Part shown: positions 24,467-33,439 of the stretch, piece after piece
Numbering within the stretch: position 1 is the stretch's first letter
Layout: each line of letters opens with the position of its first letter
From: Paraburkholderia humisilvae
GTDB lineage: Bacteria > Pseudomonadota > Gammaproteobacteria > Burkholderiales > Burkholderiaceae
Length of the DNA: 64,000 bases
Direction of reading: 5' to 3'
NCBI RefSeq assembly: GCF_902859855.1
Contig: NZ_CADIKH010000009.1
Location: forward strand, 173,754 to 237,753
Notes under the pieces: generated by a model
Told to the model about the DNA's origin: nothing
What the model saw: only the letters and a program-made list of their open reading frames with translations
The model's database searches: none
Program-made: the position numbers and the translations under genes

Positions 24467-25249
24467 ATGCGCGGAAAATTGAAGCTCGCTTGGCTGGCGA
24501 TCGCTGTTGCGATGGTGCCGCTACTCACGGCATGCGGTCCGGATCCATCCAATAAGCTTCGTTCCGATGCCGAGGCCGCGGTCAAGCGACAAATGGGTAA
24601 AGACGTGGACCCGGCCAAGAGCTTCACAGGGATTCGCAACGCTCGGACGTCCGTCGCGCAGCAGTGCGACGACTACAACGGAATCTACTATTTTTCGATG
24701 CGGAAGGCGTGTTCGGAAGAACTGGAGTCGATGAAAGCTGCCGCGATCGGCCCAATCGAGGACGCGCTCCTTGCTGGTAACGTCGGAGTCGGCCAGATCG
24801 CCATCGGTGCGCTGTCGGCGAATGCGTTCGATGATCTCAGCGAGGAAGTCCGGAACATCGTCGCGCACCCGGAGGTGGCCACAAGCATCGTCGCAACGGC
24901 CGTCTCGTTAAACGGGCTATCGACCGACCAGGCACGGACGTACGAGATGCTGGCGGCTGACGTACTTGTCGCGGGCCAAGGCGTGCCGGCGGATCGCGTC
25001 CGCGGCGTGCAACTATATGACTCAGCGTGGTCGGCCGGCGAGCCCTTGGCCGCGGCGATGCTCGCGAATGCGTACGTGCAGGGCAGAGACAGCGTGAATG
25101 CGTACCTCTGGAGCCTGCGCTGTACGGGCACGTGCCTGGCCGGCCTGATTCCCGAAGCAGCGAGGGGAGCACTGGAGCAAACACTTGATCCTCAAACTAT
25201 CACCGATCTCCGGCAGAAGGCTAAGGACCCAACCGTGTTGAACCTTTAA
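24467..25249 (+). CDS. Lipoprotein with Sel1-like region
   Basis: The 260-aa product starts with a lipoprotein signal: basic MRGKLK, a hydrophobic stretch and lipobox LTAC at about residues 22-25. It should be lipid-anchored in the outer or inner membrane. The C-terminal half (GVQLYDSAWSAGEPLAAAM, then GRDSVNAYLWSL) resembles Sel1/TPR-type helical repeats. Such lipoproteins occur in plasmid surface-exclusion and transfer regions, but that role is a guess. Start chosen at 24467 because the signal peptide begins there. Confidence 0.65.
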   Translation: MRGKLKLAWLAIAVAMVPLLTACGPDPSNKLRSDAEAAVKRQMGKDVDPAKSFTGIRNARTSVAQQCDDYNGIYYFSMRKACSEELESMKAAAIGPIEDALLAGNVGVGQIAIGALSANAFDDLSEEVRNIVAHPEVATSIVATAVSLNGLSTDQARTYEMLAADVLVAGQGVPADRVRGVQLYDSAWSAGEPLAAAMLANAYVQGRDSVNAYLWSLRCTGTCLAGLIPEAARGALEQTLDPQTITDLRQKAKDPTVLNL

Positions 25250-25403
25250 TGGTGTTCCTTTAGATGAACATCTCGGTGGTCCGTGACGCGCACATGCATA
25301 TATGGCTGGGTGATATACGCTTTGGCGATTATAATGCACCAGTACGCGAATCTGCGATTCGCCCAACCCCGTCTACAGCAAATGGGCCAAGGAGCGACTG
25401 AAA

Positions 25404-26417
25404 TTGGCTGATTCGACAATCGAGTGGGATAGCGTGAATGGCGCGGCTTTCGTCGAGTGGCAACGTGACCTCGTTGACGTCCATGGCAATCCCTTCAGTT
25501 CGCAGACGCTGAAGCAGCGAACCGCGATGTATGGGAAATTCCTGAAATTTCTCTATGGCCGGGACGTGCCTGTCTCAGTTCTATCGATCGGCGCCGACGA
25601 GATCCAGTCGTTTCTTTTAACGCTTGCGGGGAAGCGGGAGACCCGGGAGGGCAATACAACCAGGAAGACCCCGGCTGAACGTAGTACCGCGCAGCGATAT
25701 GTTCGGTTGATCAACGACGTCTTGGAACACCTGGTCAATCTCGGCCTTAGAAAGTCCAACCCCGCGGCCGAATTGCTGAGCGAATTCAGCAAGCGCACGG
25801 GAGATCGGGCAGAACGGAAGCTTCCGGAGTGCCTCGATTCCAACCAGGATGCTCGCCTGCGCGAACGGGTTCTCTCGATGTCGACGAACACCTGGACTGC
25901 GTGTCGGAACAGGGCAATGCTCGCGCTCTTTGCAGGCGCCGGCCTAACGCTGTTCGAAGGTATTAATGTCGAGCTCGAAAAGGTCGACCTCCAGAATGCT
26001 CGACTGACTACGCCCGGTACGCCAGGGGGCTCACGTCGTGCTCATGTCGTACCGTTTGCGAACTGGTGTATCGAGCCGCTGGCCACATGGATCAAATGCC
26101 TTGAGCAACGAGGCGGGGAGTGGCTCTATCTGTTCCCGTCAAGCGTCATCGGTCGTAGCGATCCCGTACCGGCAGACAAGCCCCTGGCCGAGAACAGCGT
26201 TTACTCCCTGATCAGCGACGCACTCGAGGCGGTCGGCTTCCGCGGTCAAGAGAAGGGCGCTACAGTGCTCCGCAATACCTACGCTTTGCGAAACCTCGTA
26301 GCCGGCAAGAACCAAAACGAACTCCGCTCATGGATGGGGCTAGATAGCGATTATCAACTCTTCCGTATCGCACGCCTCCGGGGACTATGGAGCGTTGGTG
26401 ATCGGCATCCTGTTTGA
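25404..26417 (+). CDS. Tyrosine-recombinase-like protein with degenerate active site
   Basis: A TTG start at 25404 is supported by AAGGAG upstream. The 337-aa product has an integrase-type N-terminal SAM-like domain (SSQTLKQRTAMYGKFLKFLYG) and a catalytic-domain fold. The usual first arginine in a GLR context reads AGAGLTLFEG. The box II region reads ATVLRNTYALR, keeping one Arg but not the following His. The end, MGLDSDYQLFRIARL, lacks the normal HxxxxTxxY spacing. It is probably inactive as a recombinase or highly divergent. It marks the left border of the accessory segment. Confidence 0.6.
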   Translation: MADSTIEWDSVNGAAFVEWQRDLVDVHGNPFSSQTLKQRTAMYGKFLKFLYGRDVPVSVLSIGADEIQSFLLTLAGKRETREGNTTRKTPAERSTAQRYVRLINDVLEHLVNLGLRKSNPAAELLSEFSKRTGDRAERKLPECLDSNQDARLRERVLSMSTNTWTACRNRAMLALFAGAGLTLFEGINVELEKVDLQNARLTTPGTPGGSRRAHVVPFANWCIEPLATWIKCLEQRGGEWLYLFPSSVIGRSDPVPADKPLAENSVYSLISDALEAVGFRGQEKGATVLRNTYALRNLVAGKNQNELRSWMGLDSDYQLFRIARLRGLWSVGDRHPV

Positions 26418-26927
26418 CCCGCCTCAAAGGTAGGTAGGTATAGCCGCTCCGGCCGAATCCGCCTTATGAGTCGCGCGATTGCCGGCGAAAACGTCCTAAG
26501 GCAGTTTTAAGTCGCCGGCAAGTGTTCGGAGCGACCACCCTTGCGCACTTAATTCAGTGACGTTCGGGTGTGGAATTCCCGCGCCGCGCTCGCAAAACCC
26601 GGGCCTTACCGGGTCCAACTAGTGAACGGTGGCGGCCGCCTCAACGAGGTCCGGCCATGCTGATTCGTTGATGGCTGGCCGTAGGGCGCCATGGTTATTG
26701 CTACCGCGCGCATTGCAACATCAAAGGCTTACGTGTCGTCGCGCTACATCCACCGGGTCGGTGCGACAAAGTTGGTGCGACTAGCCTACGTTCGCGCCAA
26801 AGTTGTCGCATTTTCGCAGACGCGATCGGCCGTAGCCGACGCGATATACCGGTCACTCGATCGTTTCCGAAGCAGGGCATCAAGGTCGCGGAAGGTCCAA
26901 CATGTGGTCCAGCATGTTCGTGAATGA
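26418..26927. other. Gene-poor junction between backbone and accessory segment
   Basis: About 510 bases with no supported gene. From 26734 on, TGTCGTCGCGC is followed by two TGCGAC motifs (in GGTGCGACAAAG and GGTGCGACTAG) and a GTTGTCGCA. These resemble, in inverted orientation, the repeats at 31.87-32.05 kb. This may be one end of a mobile segment. Confidence 0.4.
26734..26830. repeat. Candidate left end of mobile segment (TGCGAC repeats)
   Basis: TGCGAC occurs at about 26763 and 26776 and the complement GTCGCA near 26804. The direction is opposite to the cluster at the right side. TGTCGT at 26734 has a counterpart as ACGACA at 32046-32051. No matching target-site duplication is visible, so this is tentative. 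Confidence 0.35.
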
Positions 26928-27644
26928 TCATCCGATGGAAATCGAGCCCGGAAGGCCATCAGATCCCTTCGAACCCGGCTGACCCGACGGGCCTTTCTGG
27001 CCGGGACCCGAGCCTCCACGGCCCCCACAGCCATCGTGTCCGCTGGCTCCTGCGCCCCCCGGCCCCCCTGGACCGCCGACACCACCTGCCCCTCCAGCCC
27101 CGCCAAGCCCAGGCAACGTCTGACCGTCCTTTCCAACCGCAACGATCTTTGACAATCCGGCCTTATCGGCTCCATCGGCAAGCTGAACCACTACCACTCC
27201 GCCGTTTCCTCCGACGCCACCAGCGGTTCCATTCCCGCCAGCGCCACCAGGTCCTCCTGGAGTTGAATCGTTGCCTCCGCCACAACCATGAATACCTTGC
27301 AAACCTCGTCCGCGGGCATTTGTTCCAGGTACGCCAGGAGCTCCCGTCGCGCCAGCAATCCCCGGCATCCCATCCTGTCCTTTCAAGTCAATTTTGAGTA
27401 CATCATCACCAACGAGCGAGGAAGTTCTAATTAGCAATGCTCCACCAGCGCTTCCTGCACTCCCCGCAACCCGACCACCTGCGCTCGAATCAAACGCGAT
27501 AATCTCGGCCCCTGGGGCAATGCGAATTTCGTCGGAAGTGAGCGTCAATGATCGCCCATTGGTCACAATTCTGCTATTGGGTTGAAACTCAATGACGTCA
27601 GATACAATCTGTCGGTCACCATCAAGCGCGATGGTACCCGTCAC
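26928..27644 (-). CDS. Glycine-rich collagen-like segment, in frame with upstream gene after TAG
   Basis: About 238 codons. A short beta-helix-like opening (RIVTNGRSLTLTSDEIRI) is followed by long Gly-rich stretches with many G-x-y triplets and G-G-x repeats. It lies in the same frame as the secreted protein upstream, separated only by a TAG at 27663-27665 and 6 sense codons. The GTG at 27644 has no ribosome site. Most likely this is the C-terminal part of one longer exported protein interrupted by a nonsense codon, or made by readthrough. Confidence 0.5.
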   Translation of the reverse strand: MTGTIALDGDRQIVSDVIEFQPNSRIVTNGRSLTLTSDEIRIAPGAEIIAFDSSAGGRVAGSAGSAGGALLIRTSSLVGDDVLKIDLKGQDGMPGIAGATGAPGVPGTNARGRGLQGIHGCGGGNDSTPGGPGGAGGNGTAGGVGGNGGVVVVQLADGADKAGLSKIVAVGKDGQTLPGLGGAGGAGGVGGPGGPGGAGASGHDGCGGRGGSGPGQKGPSGQPGSKGSDGLPGSISIG

Positions 27645-27662
27645 AGAAAAAATCTTGGGCGG

Positions 27663-28337
27663 CTATTTGGCGACTACCGGGCAAAGGCCACGATCTGTAT
27701 CGACCAATACCATCAAATCTTTTTTTGCATCAGCTACGCATGGAGTTCCTGTCCCCCCTTCGCTCACAGCCGTGCCCGGAGCGATGCCTGGACTGCAAGT
27801 CCCATTTGTGACCATAACCCGTTGAACCTTTGGGGCCGCACTTGGGAGCTCCCCATCCGTGCGGCGCCACTTAATGGTTAAGCGCCCAGGATCTCGAGTT
27901 AAATCGCAGGCTATCGCACCAGTGTCATTTTTAGCGATTATGCAATCGCTGAATGCTTTCATAGCCCCTGGAGCAACTTCTCGAAGATAACTATAACTCG
28001 CAGTTTCGAAAGAAGTATCTTGGGAACTCTTGGAGCAATTTTTCTCTCGCCAACTGTCCACAGCGTTTTTATCAAAGGTTCCGCCTACTTTTAGAGGTAC
28101 GCCGTAAACTACAACTCCTACTTGCAGACCCGATTTTATTGCTTCGTCATGGTTGGAAAATTTAAAACTGCATTGCCATGCAGTTGCGGCGGCGCTAGAT
28201 GACGTATTCGCATCACTCGACCGGACGGTCATTAATGCCGCGCGAAGCGGTGCGGCGCAAATAGAATCATCAGCCTTGACAATGTTCGAAAATAGAAGTG
28301 GGAATAATAAACTCGCACAAGTGACTATGTTCTTCAT
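27663..28337 (-). CDS. Secreted protein, N-terminal part of the glycine-rich protein
   Basis: The ATG at 28337 follows GGAG. The 224-aa product begins with a classical signal peptide (MKNIVTCASLLFPLLF, cleavage after VKA) and contains six to eight cysteines, consistent with disulphides outside the cytoplasm. It ends in VVAK at a TAG, and the same frame then reads PPKIFSVTGTIALDG, which flows naturally. The adhesin or matrix protein suggested by composition would need both parts. Base composition is AT-richer than the backbone, a sign of transfer. Confidence 0.55.
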   Translation of the reverse strand: MKNIVTCASLLFPLLFSNIVKADDSICAAPLRAALMTVRSSDANTSSSAAATAWQCSFKFSNHDEAIKSGLQVGVVVYGVPLKVGGTFDKNAVDSWREKNCSKSSQDTSFETASYSYLREVAPGAMKAFSDCIIAKNDTGAIACDLTRDPGRLTIKWRRTDGELPSAAPKVQRVMVTNGTCSPGIAPGTAVSEGGTGTPCVADAKKDLMVLVDTDRGLCPVVAK

Positions 28338-29240
28338 GCTTTTTCTCCGGTTGCCATGCTTGCTAAAACCTTGTTGTGCGTCACTACCCGTTGTTCCCCA
28401 GTTGATACTCCTGGCGGGGCTAGACAAGCAGGAAAATCGCGCAGTCCCGAGGAACAACAGTCGTTCGTCTCAGAGGATCCAAGAATCGCCGCTGACTGCC
28501 ATTTGCACTACATCCAGCGTTCCATCACAAGAGAGACACAAAGACCTCGACATTCCGACGAGCCTGCACCCAGAAAATCTTGGTTACACGAACCATTCTC
28601 ACAAAGCTAGCGTAGTTTCTCTGAGTCGCTCACCGGGAAGTACATATTCGAACCATTTTCTTAAAGAAGCGGCCAGCGAATACTTCGCCGTTCATGGATG
28701 TCGCCAGCGCGAGTCGATCTTCGCAAATGCGAGTCTCATATTCGCATAGTCGATTATTTAACTACCAATCGCCGATAATCGCTAGATCAGATTAGGAAAT
28801 CCCAGCACACCCGGCAAGCGTTTAACAAGTGTTCGCGATTCGTGGTAATTGAAGCGGTTGCGCACTGCAAAGACAGAGACGCCCGCTTTCCAGCGCCCGA
28901 GGACAATTCATGGGCAGCGTTGACCGAGTGACGCCAGAGTGCGGATGCGCGCAGCCATCAAGACGGTTCAAAGGGGCCGTTTGGGCGACCGCGCTTCCGA
29001 TCAATCGAACGAGCCGGTCGGACCATACCTCGATAGCTCGCCGACCACGACGATTATGCGAAAGGCATATTCGTCTGGTGCGGGCATTCGCTCTACCGCC
29101 ACAGATGCCAGATTTGCAGTGCGGAGCAGCCGTTGCGCACGCCGGCGGCCCTCGACGATCAGCCTTGTGCTTTACCATTGCGAAGCGAGACTGGATATAC
29201 GCTCAAACACAGCGGGCGCAATAGCTGGGGGGAGGTCTTT
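28338..29240. other. Long non-coding stretch upstream of the reverse transcriptase
   Basis: About 900 bases with no convincing gene on either strand; open frames here lack ribosome sites and have shadow-like composition. The part next to the RT gene (28800-29240) could hold a promoter and, as in several defence RT systems, a template RNA, but I cannot fold it reliably by eye. Confidence 0.35.
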
Positions 29241-30935
29241 TTGCTCAAGCCGGGACTACATCACTTCGAACGTGCAGCTCGTGAGGTTGCGAAGCACGGC
29301 GATAACGACACACTGCCATTTGACATCGATGTTCGATTCTGTGGCGACGAGGCCGAAGCGATTGCTTCCATCGCCTACGGTTTCTACTCGGAACTTCGAG
29401 ACAGCCGATCGGCCAAGGATAATCACGAGCGAATTGCGGAGCTAAACGTTCACAGTGAGCGGCTCTTGGCACCCTCCGGGCCCTCCGGTTTCCGGGTTGT
29501 GACAAAGATCCACCTGTTCTGGAACATCTACCTAAACGGACTGGCCATTGCCATCGCAGAGGCACTTGAACCGCAACGCTCCACCAATGTTCACTCCTAC
29601 CGCTTCTTACAAACAGGCGATGCGCACCTCTTCGATGAGAACAGGTCATGGCGAGCCTTCAAGGAAGCCACAGTTATTCAGGCGAGTGCGATAGGTGATG
29701 AGGCCGTCGTAGTTCAAGCGGACATTTCGAGCTTCTACGAGCATGTCTCTCACCATTACATCGAGAACCTGATCAACGGTCTCGGCGGCGATGCCGGGCC
29801 AGTCTCGAAACAGGTCAACGCTCTTCTCAGCAAGCTGTTCGCAGGGCGCTCGTTCGGTCTGCCGGTCGGCGGCCAAGGAGCACGGATTCTCGCAGAACTC
29901 TTTCTGAATCAAGTGGACGCCGCACTTACAGCTAGCGGAGTGCACTGGAGCCGCTATGTTGACGACTATGTGTTGATTGCGGAGAACACTTCTGGGGCAT
30001 ACCGGGCGCTTGGCGTTCTTGCGCAAGGGTTGATGGATTACGGCTTGAGTCTGAACAAGTCAAAGACCGTATTCTTGTCCTCGAAGCACTATAGAGACTA
30101 CGTTGCGTCACAACTCGGCGGCGACGATATCGAGGCTGCCAAGCTACGAAGCATCGACCTCAGGTTCGACCCATACTCCGACAATGCCGACGAAGACTAC
30201 GAGTCTCTCGTGGAGACCGTCGAGACACTTCACGTACGCCAGCTCTTGAACCGTGAATTGGAAAAATCACTGCCGGACTCATTCTTGGTGACCCAAATCG
30301 GTCGGACAATACGGCTTCATGAACCGGCTGTCGCACTCGAAATCGCGGCGACGCTGCTGAAACAGCGGAATCTCCACGCCTTCCGCTCTTCGTTCTCCAC
30401 CATCATGCGGGGCATCGCGAACCTACGAAGCGACGCTAGGTTCTCCAGCATCCATGGACGGCTTGACCATTTGCTCGATGACGTACCCGTCCACTCCGCG
30501 CATCTGCTGCAAGCCGACACTAGTCTGCTCCATTACCTGCGCTGCTTGCGTTTCCAAAGTGCGCCGGCGCGGGTGCAGCTTGTGCGCCAGCTTTTCGACA
30601 CTACTCAACTAGATACGGTACGGCGCGCTTGCATCGATTGTTGGCGTGGCTGGCGCGACGCTGTCGCGTTCAATTCCCTGCGCAATCGCTGGCACCAAAT
30701 GAGTCCAGAATGTCAGCGGCTCTTTTGGCTCGCGTCCTTCGCATTCGCTGATGAGGGAGACAAAGCTCGGCAGCAGGTGAAGCGTGCCGCGAGCCAATCA
30801 TGGGCGCTTGGGGTAGAGCTCCCTTTCGACGAAGCTAAGGATAAAATGAAGCTCAGCAAGCTGCCGCGCGGCGCGGAGCCACGGTTTTCGACTGTGTTCA
30901 TGAACTGGGCCAAAGGGATAAACGATGCAGTTTGA
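29241..30935 (+). CDS. Defence-type (UG-like) reverse transcriptase
   Basis: A TTG at 29241 is preceded by GGGGGGAGG, a very strong site, and the protein sequence becomes RT-like from there (564 aa). Visible RT motifs are QADISSFYEHVS with catalytic Asp near residue 161, GLPVGGQGARILAE (motif B region), and RYVDDYVL with the YVDD catalytic box at 239-242. The YLNKSKT-like block LSLNKSKTVFLS also fits. The opening AKHGDNDTLPFDIDVRF matches the unknown-group and Abi-type RTs that act in phage defence, not group II introns or retrons. About 270 residues of helical C-terminal domain follow. The downstream nuclease gene overlaps by 11 bases. Confidence 0.85.
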   Translation: MLKPGLHHFERAAREVAKHGDNDTLPFDIDVRFCGDEAEAIASIAYGFYSELRDSRSAKDNHERIAELNVHSERLLAPSGPSGFRVVTKIHLFWNIYLNGLAIAIAEALEPQRSTNVHSYRFLQTGDAHLFDENRSWRAFKEATVIQASAIGDEAVVVQADISSFYEHVSHHYIENLINGLGGDAGPVSKQVNALLSKLFAGRSFGLPVGGQGARILAELFLNQVDAALTASGVHWSRYVDDYVLIAENTSGAYRALGVLAQGLMDYGLSLNKSKTVFLSSKHYRDYVASQLGGDDIEAAKLRSIDLRFDPYSDNADEDYESLVETVETLHVRQLLNRELEKSLPDSFLVTQIGRTIRLHEPAVALEIAATLLKQRNLHAFRSSFSTIMRGIANLRSDARFSSIHGRLDHLLDDVPVHSAHLLQADTSLLHYLRCLRFQSAPARVQLVRQLFDTTQLDTVRRACIDCWRGWRDAVAFNSLRNRWHQMSPECQRLFWLASFAFADEGDKARQQVKRAASQSWALGVELPFDEAKDKMKLSKLPRGAEPRFSTVFMNWAKGINDAV

Positions 30936-31650
30936 TCCACGCACCGTGGCCCGAGAAATCCCGGGCTTATTTGACGAGGTGTTTCCACAGCTGACGCCGA
31001 GCATCGTCGCGCACTTTAACAATTCGGCGCTCACCGTCCAAATCCAGCCACTCCGCCCGGAACTCCTGCTTCTGTCAACCATGCAGCGCGCAATGCTCTT
31101 CGAACTCGGCTACACGGTGGGCGAGACGCTGCTTGACGGCAGAGCGAGCATCGACTGGCAAAGCTGCTTCGCTGAAACGCTCCGGCGGCAGCGTGCATAC
31201 TTCGATGCGAAGCTGCCCGACCAACTGACCGCGTGGGACCAAGCTTTGGCCGAGACGATCGGGACGAACCTCGCCAATTCGATGACAGAGATGAGCCGCG
31301 CGAGCGGGCGTCCCATCGTCATCCGGCCGCGAATTCCGGGCCTTGAATGGATTGCCAGTGGCCACGGAGACTTCGCCCTAGGGTGTACTCTCGTAGAGGT
31401 GAAGTGCAGCGTGAAACGCTTCTCTTCAGCAGATTTTCGCCAAGTGGCCATCTATTGGCTCTTGAGTTACGCGGCGTCGGTCGAGGGGCATGAAGCCGAG
31501 TGGGAAGACTTCGTGCTACTCAATCCGAGGAGCGGCGAGAAGGTCGCGATGAATTTTAACGTCTTCTTGTCCATTATTAGCGGCGGCCGCACGAAGGTCG
31601 ACATTCTTCAACTGTTCCAGTCCCTTGTCGGGTCGCGCCTCGCGCGTTGA
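30925..31650 (+). CDS. PD-(D/E)XK nuclease partner of the reverse transcriptase
   Basis: The 241-aa product has a clear restriction-endonuclease-like core: Asp149 in GHGDFALG, Glu158 and Lys160 in LVEVKCS, and Gln173 in DFRQVAIYW, the order expected for PD-(D/E)XK enzymes. The N-terminal 110 residues are helical. Its ATG lies inside the end of the RT gene, so the two are translationally coupled and probably form one effector. Likely role: cleave DNA in response to RT activity during phage infection. That role is inference. Confidence 0.8.
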   Translation: MQFDPRTVAREIPGLFDEVFPQLTPSIVAHFNNSALTVQIQPLRPELLLLSTMQRAMLFELGYTVGETLLDGRASIDWQSCFAETLRRQRAYFDAKLPDQLTAWDQALAETIGTNLANSMTEMSRASGRPIVIRPRIPGLEWIASGHGDFALGCTLVEVKCSVKRFSSADFRQVAIYWLLSYAASVEGHEAEWEDFVLLNPRSGEKVAMNFNVFLSIISGGRTKVDILQLFQSLVGSRLAR

Positions 31651-32092
31651 AGTAAGGTCGCCCCCCTTTTTGTCCCTCAATCGCACCGGCACTGAATTGG
31701 CCCGTTGGCCTTATTCGGTCGCGGATGCTGAGCTGTCCGCAGCCTTGATCAGTCATCGGCGCAGTGCCGTCATTGACCGCTCCGGGCCGACGTCCGCCCG
31801 AGTCGGTCCAGAACAGTAAATGACGCTATGGTGGCGCTTCACGCTTCACGGCAATTTAGGCCGGTCGCGCAAACCTTGTCGCTCAGTCGCTCAGTCGCAC
31901 AATTGCGGCGCCGATCGCACACATACTCTGGCTCCCTACGTCAGTCGCACAAACTCAGTCCCACAGTCGCAAAACTGCGGCGCCAGTCGCACATACTCTG
32001 GCGCCCTACGCTGGCAGTGGGCAACCGTTCGCCGCGAGATACACCACGACAGTGCGTACGCTCGATAAATGGCACCTCGCGCAAGACGCCCA
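31651..32092. repeat. Repeat-rich junction, candidate right end of mobile segment
   Basis: Between 31870 and 32011 GTCGCA/GTCGCT motifs recur at least seven times. Two similar units of about 48 bases (31894-31941 and 31964-32011) each contain CAGTCGCA, TGCGGCGCC, CATACTCTGG and CCCTACG. The motif orientation is opposite to that at 26.76 kb. ACGACA at 32046-32051 may mark the outer edge. No gene is seen. Confidence 0.45.
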
Positions 32093-32665
32093 TTACCCCT
32101 TTGCGAGAAATTTCGCGATATGTGCTAGCGGCGCGTTCGCCTGCTCGGGCGTATAGCGTTGCACTTCTGAGAACCCGATGCTGATTAGCTTCACGCGGAT
32201 CTCCGTTTCGGGCGCAATGTCCAGTGACATGCCCCCCTTAGTTCCGCCGGGCTGATAGATTTCAACCATGGGTTCGCCATTCATGACGAACCCGAATCGG
32301 AATACGCTGCCCGGCTCCGCCCTTTCGGGGTTGCTCGGGTCCAGGCTGACCACAATTCCTGGCACGATCTCGCGGAGCACCGGCACCGTAGGGTCGTCAT
32401 TCGCTGCTCGTGGGACGCCCGCCGTGGGCAGTGACAGAAGGATGTCCCGCGGATCAAAGGCGTTGACAATCGCCATCTCCCACGCGTTCGCATTCATTTG
32501 GCCGGCGAGCTGATGGGCCGCGTCCAGCAGTCGCCCAAATTGGGCCGGCGTGACAGGTAGCTTGCTCGGGTCGGCAACCCATGGCGCGGAGACCACACGC
32601 AGCACACTCGCGTCGACGCCAAGCATGGCCGCCAGCGCCGCGAATCCGTTCGGAAGGGCTTCCAC
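32093..32665 (-). CDS. Hypothetical protein, 190 aa
   Basis: A GTG start at 32665 sits 4 bases after AAGGAGG, a strong site. The product is soluble, Pro/Ala-rich, with an N-terminal helical region (GRLLDAAHQLAGQMNAN) and a beta-rich end (VFRFGFVMNGEPMVEIY). It is divergent from the toxin-antitoxin pair. I do not recognise a family. Confidence 0.6.
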   Translation of the reverse strand: MEALPNGFAALAAMLGVDASVLRVVSAPWVADPSKLPVTPAQFGRLLDAAHQLAGQMNANAWEMAIVNAFDPRDILLSLPTAGVPRAANDDPTVPVLREIVPGIVVSLDPSNPERAEPGSVFRFGFVMNGEPMVEIYQPGGTKGGMSLDIAPETEIRVKLISIGFSEVQRYTPEQANAPLAHIAKFLAKG

Positions 32666-32760
32666 ATATCCTCCTTGTATTCGGCCGGATTTTACACCTT
32701 CGGTCTTGAAAAGTGTATCACTATGTGGTATATTTAGCGATGGTTAAAACGCACCCATAA

Positions 32761-33126
32761 ATGAAAAAATCGACCACAAGAGTGTTCAAAACGGCATGGT
32801 TTTCGAAGAAGGCGAAGGCCGCAGGCATCTCGGACGCCGATCTATGCGGCGCGGTCGGTGAGTTGAATGCCGGTCAGGGAGATCATCTGGGCGGGAACGT
32901 CTGGAAAAAGCGCCTAGACAAGAACACGAAGCGGGGCATCGTCGTCAACAGGATCGGCGACTTTTGGGTATTCGTCTTTCTGTTCGCGAAAAGCGACCGG
33001 CAAAACATCGATGATCGCGAGTTACGTGACTTCAAGAAACTTGCTCGGGATTACGGTAAGGCGAGTGACGGCAAGATTGACGAAATGGTCAAATCGAAGG
33101 ATTTAGTGGAGATTTGCAATGGCTAA
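32761..33126 (+). CDS. higB: RelE/HigB-like toxin, type II toxin-antitoxin
   Basis: A 121-aa RelE-fold protein. A TAWFSKKAKAAGISD helix is followed by LGGNVWKKRLDKNT and RGIVVNRIGDFWVFVFLFAKSDR, the strand arrangement of RelE/HigB mRNA interferases (the type II addiction module RelE/ParE family that begins with TRVFKT). The order is toxin first, antitoxin second, as in higBA, with an 8-base overlap. A TATAAT-like box (TATATT) near 32727 lies in the AT-rich leader. Confidence 0.75.
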   Translation: MKKSTTRVFKTAWFSKKAKAAGISDADLCGAVGELNAGQGDHLGGNVWKKRLDKNTKRGIVVNRIGDFWVFVFLFAKSDRQNIDDRELRDFKKLARDYGKASDGKIDEMVKSKDLVEICNG

Positions 33127-33439
33127 AGCACGGTACAAGAGCGATGCATCGGAGGCGATTCACAGCGCCGCTTCCGGTCTGTATCGCGCGAAGGTCATCG
33201 ATAAGAAGACGATGCGTGAGTATGATGATCTTTGCATTGAAGAAGCGCCGGAGTTCAGCGCGAAGCAAATCGCCAGCATCCGGAAGACTGTAAATGTCAG
33301 CCAGGGGGTGTTCGCGGTCTACTTGAACACGACTGTCTCGACAGTCCGGCAATGGGAGCAAGGCAATAAAAAGCCGAGCGGCATTGCTGCGCGCATGCTC
33401 CAACTTGTCCAGAAGAACGGTTTGACCATATTCGGCTGA
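33119..33439 (+). CDS. higA: HigA-like HTH antitoxin
   Basis: A 106-aa protein with an XRE-type helix-turn-helix near its C-terminus (VNVSQGVFAVYLNTTVSTVRQW then EQGNKKPSGIA). This is the standard layout of HigA antitoxins paired with upstream toxins. It overlaps the toxin gene by 8 bases. It should neutralise the toxin and repress the shared promoter. Confidence 0.78.
   Translation: MAKARYKSDASEAIHSAASGLYRAKVIDKKTMREYDDLCIEEAPEFSAKQIASIRKTVNVSQGVFAVYLNTTVSTVRQWEQGNKKPSGIAARMLQLVQKNGLTIFG

Noticed and set aside
26600..26660. Cloning-vector-like ACTAGTGAACGGTGGCGGCCGC
   Set aside because: Contains SpeI- and NotI-like sites, but the rest does not match a polylinker I recognise and flanks are ordinary plasmid DNA; treated as chance.
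28822..29224. Overlapping frames on both strands before the RT gene
   Set aside because: Short, Arg/Cys-rich, without start signals; kept as a possible ncRNA region instead.
29133..29240. Longer N-terminus of the RT from TTG 29133
   Set aside because: No ribosome site there, while TTG 29241 has GGGGGGAGG at proper spacing and RT-like sequence begins just after it.
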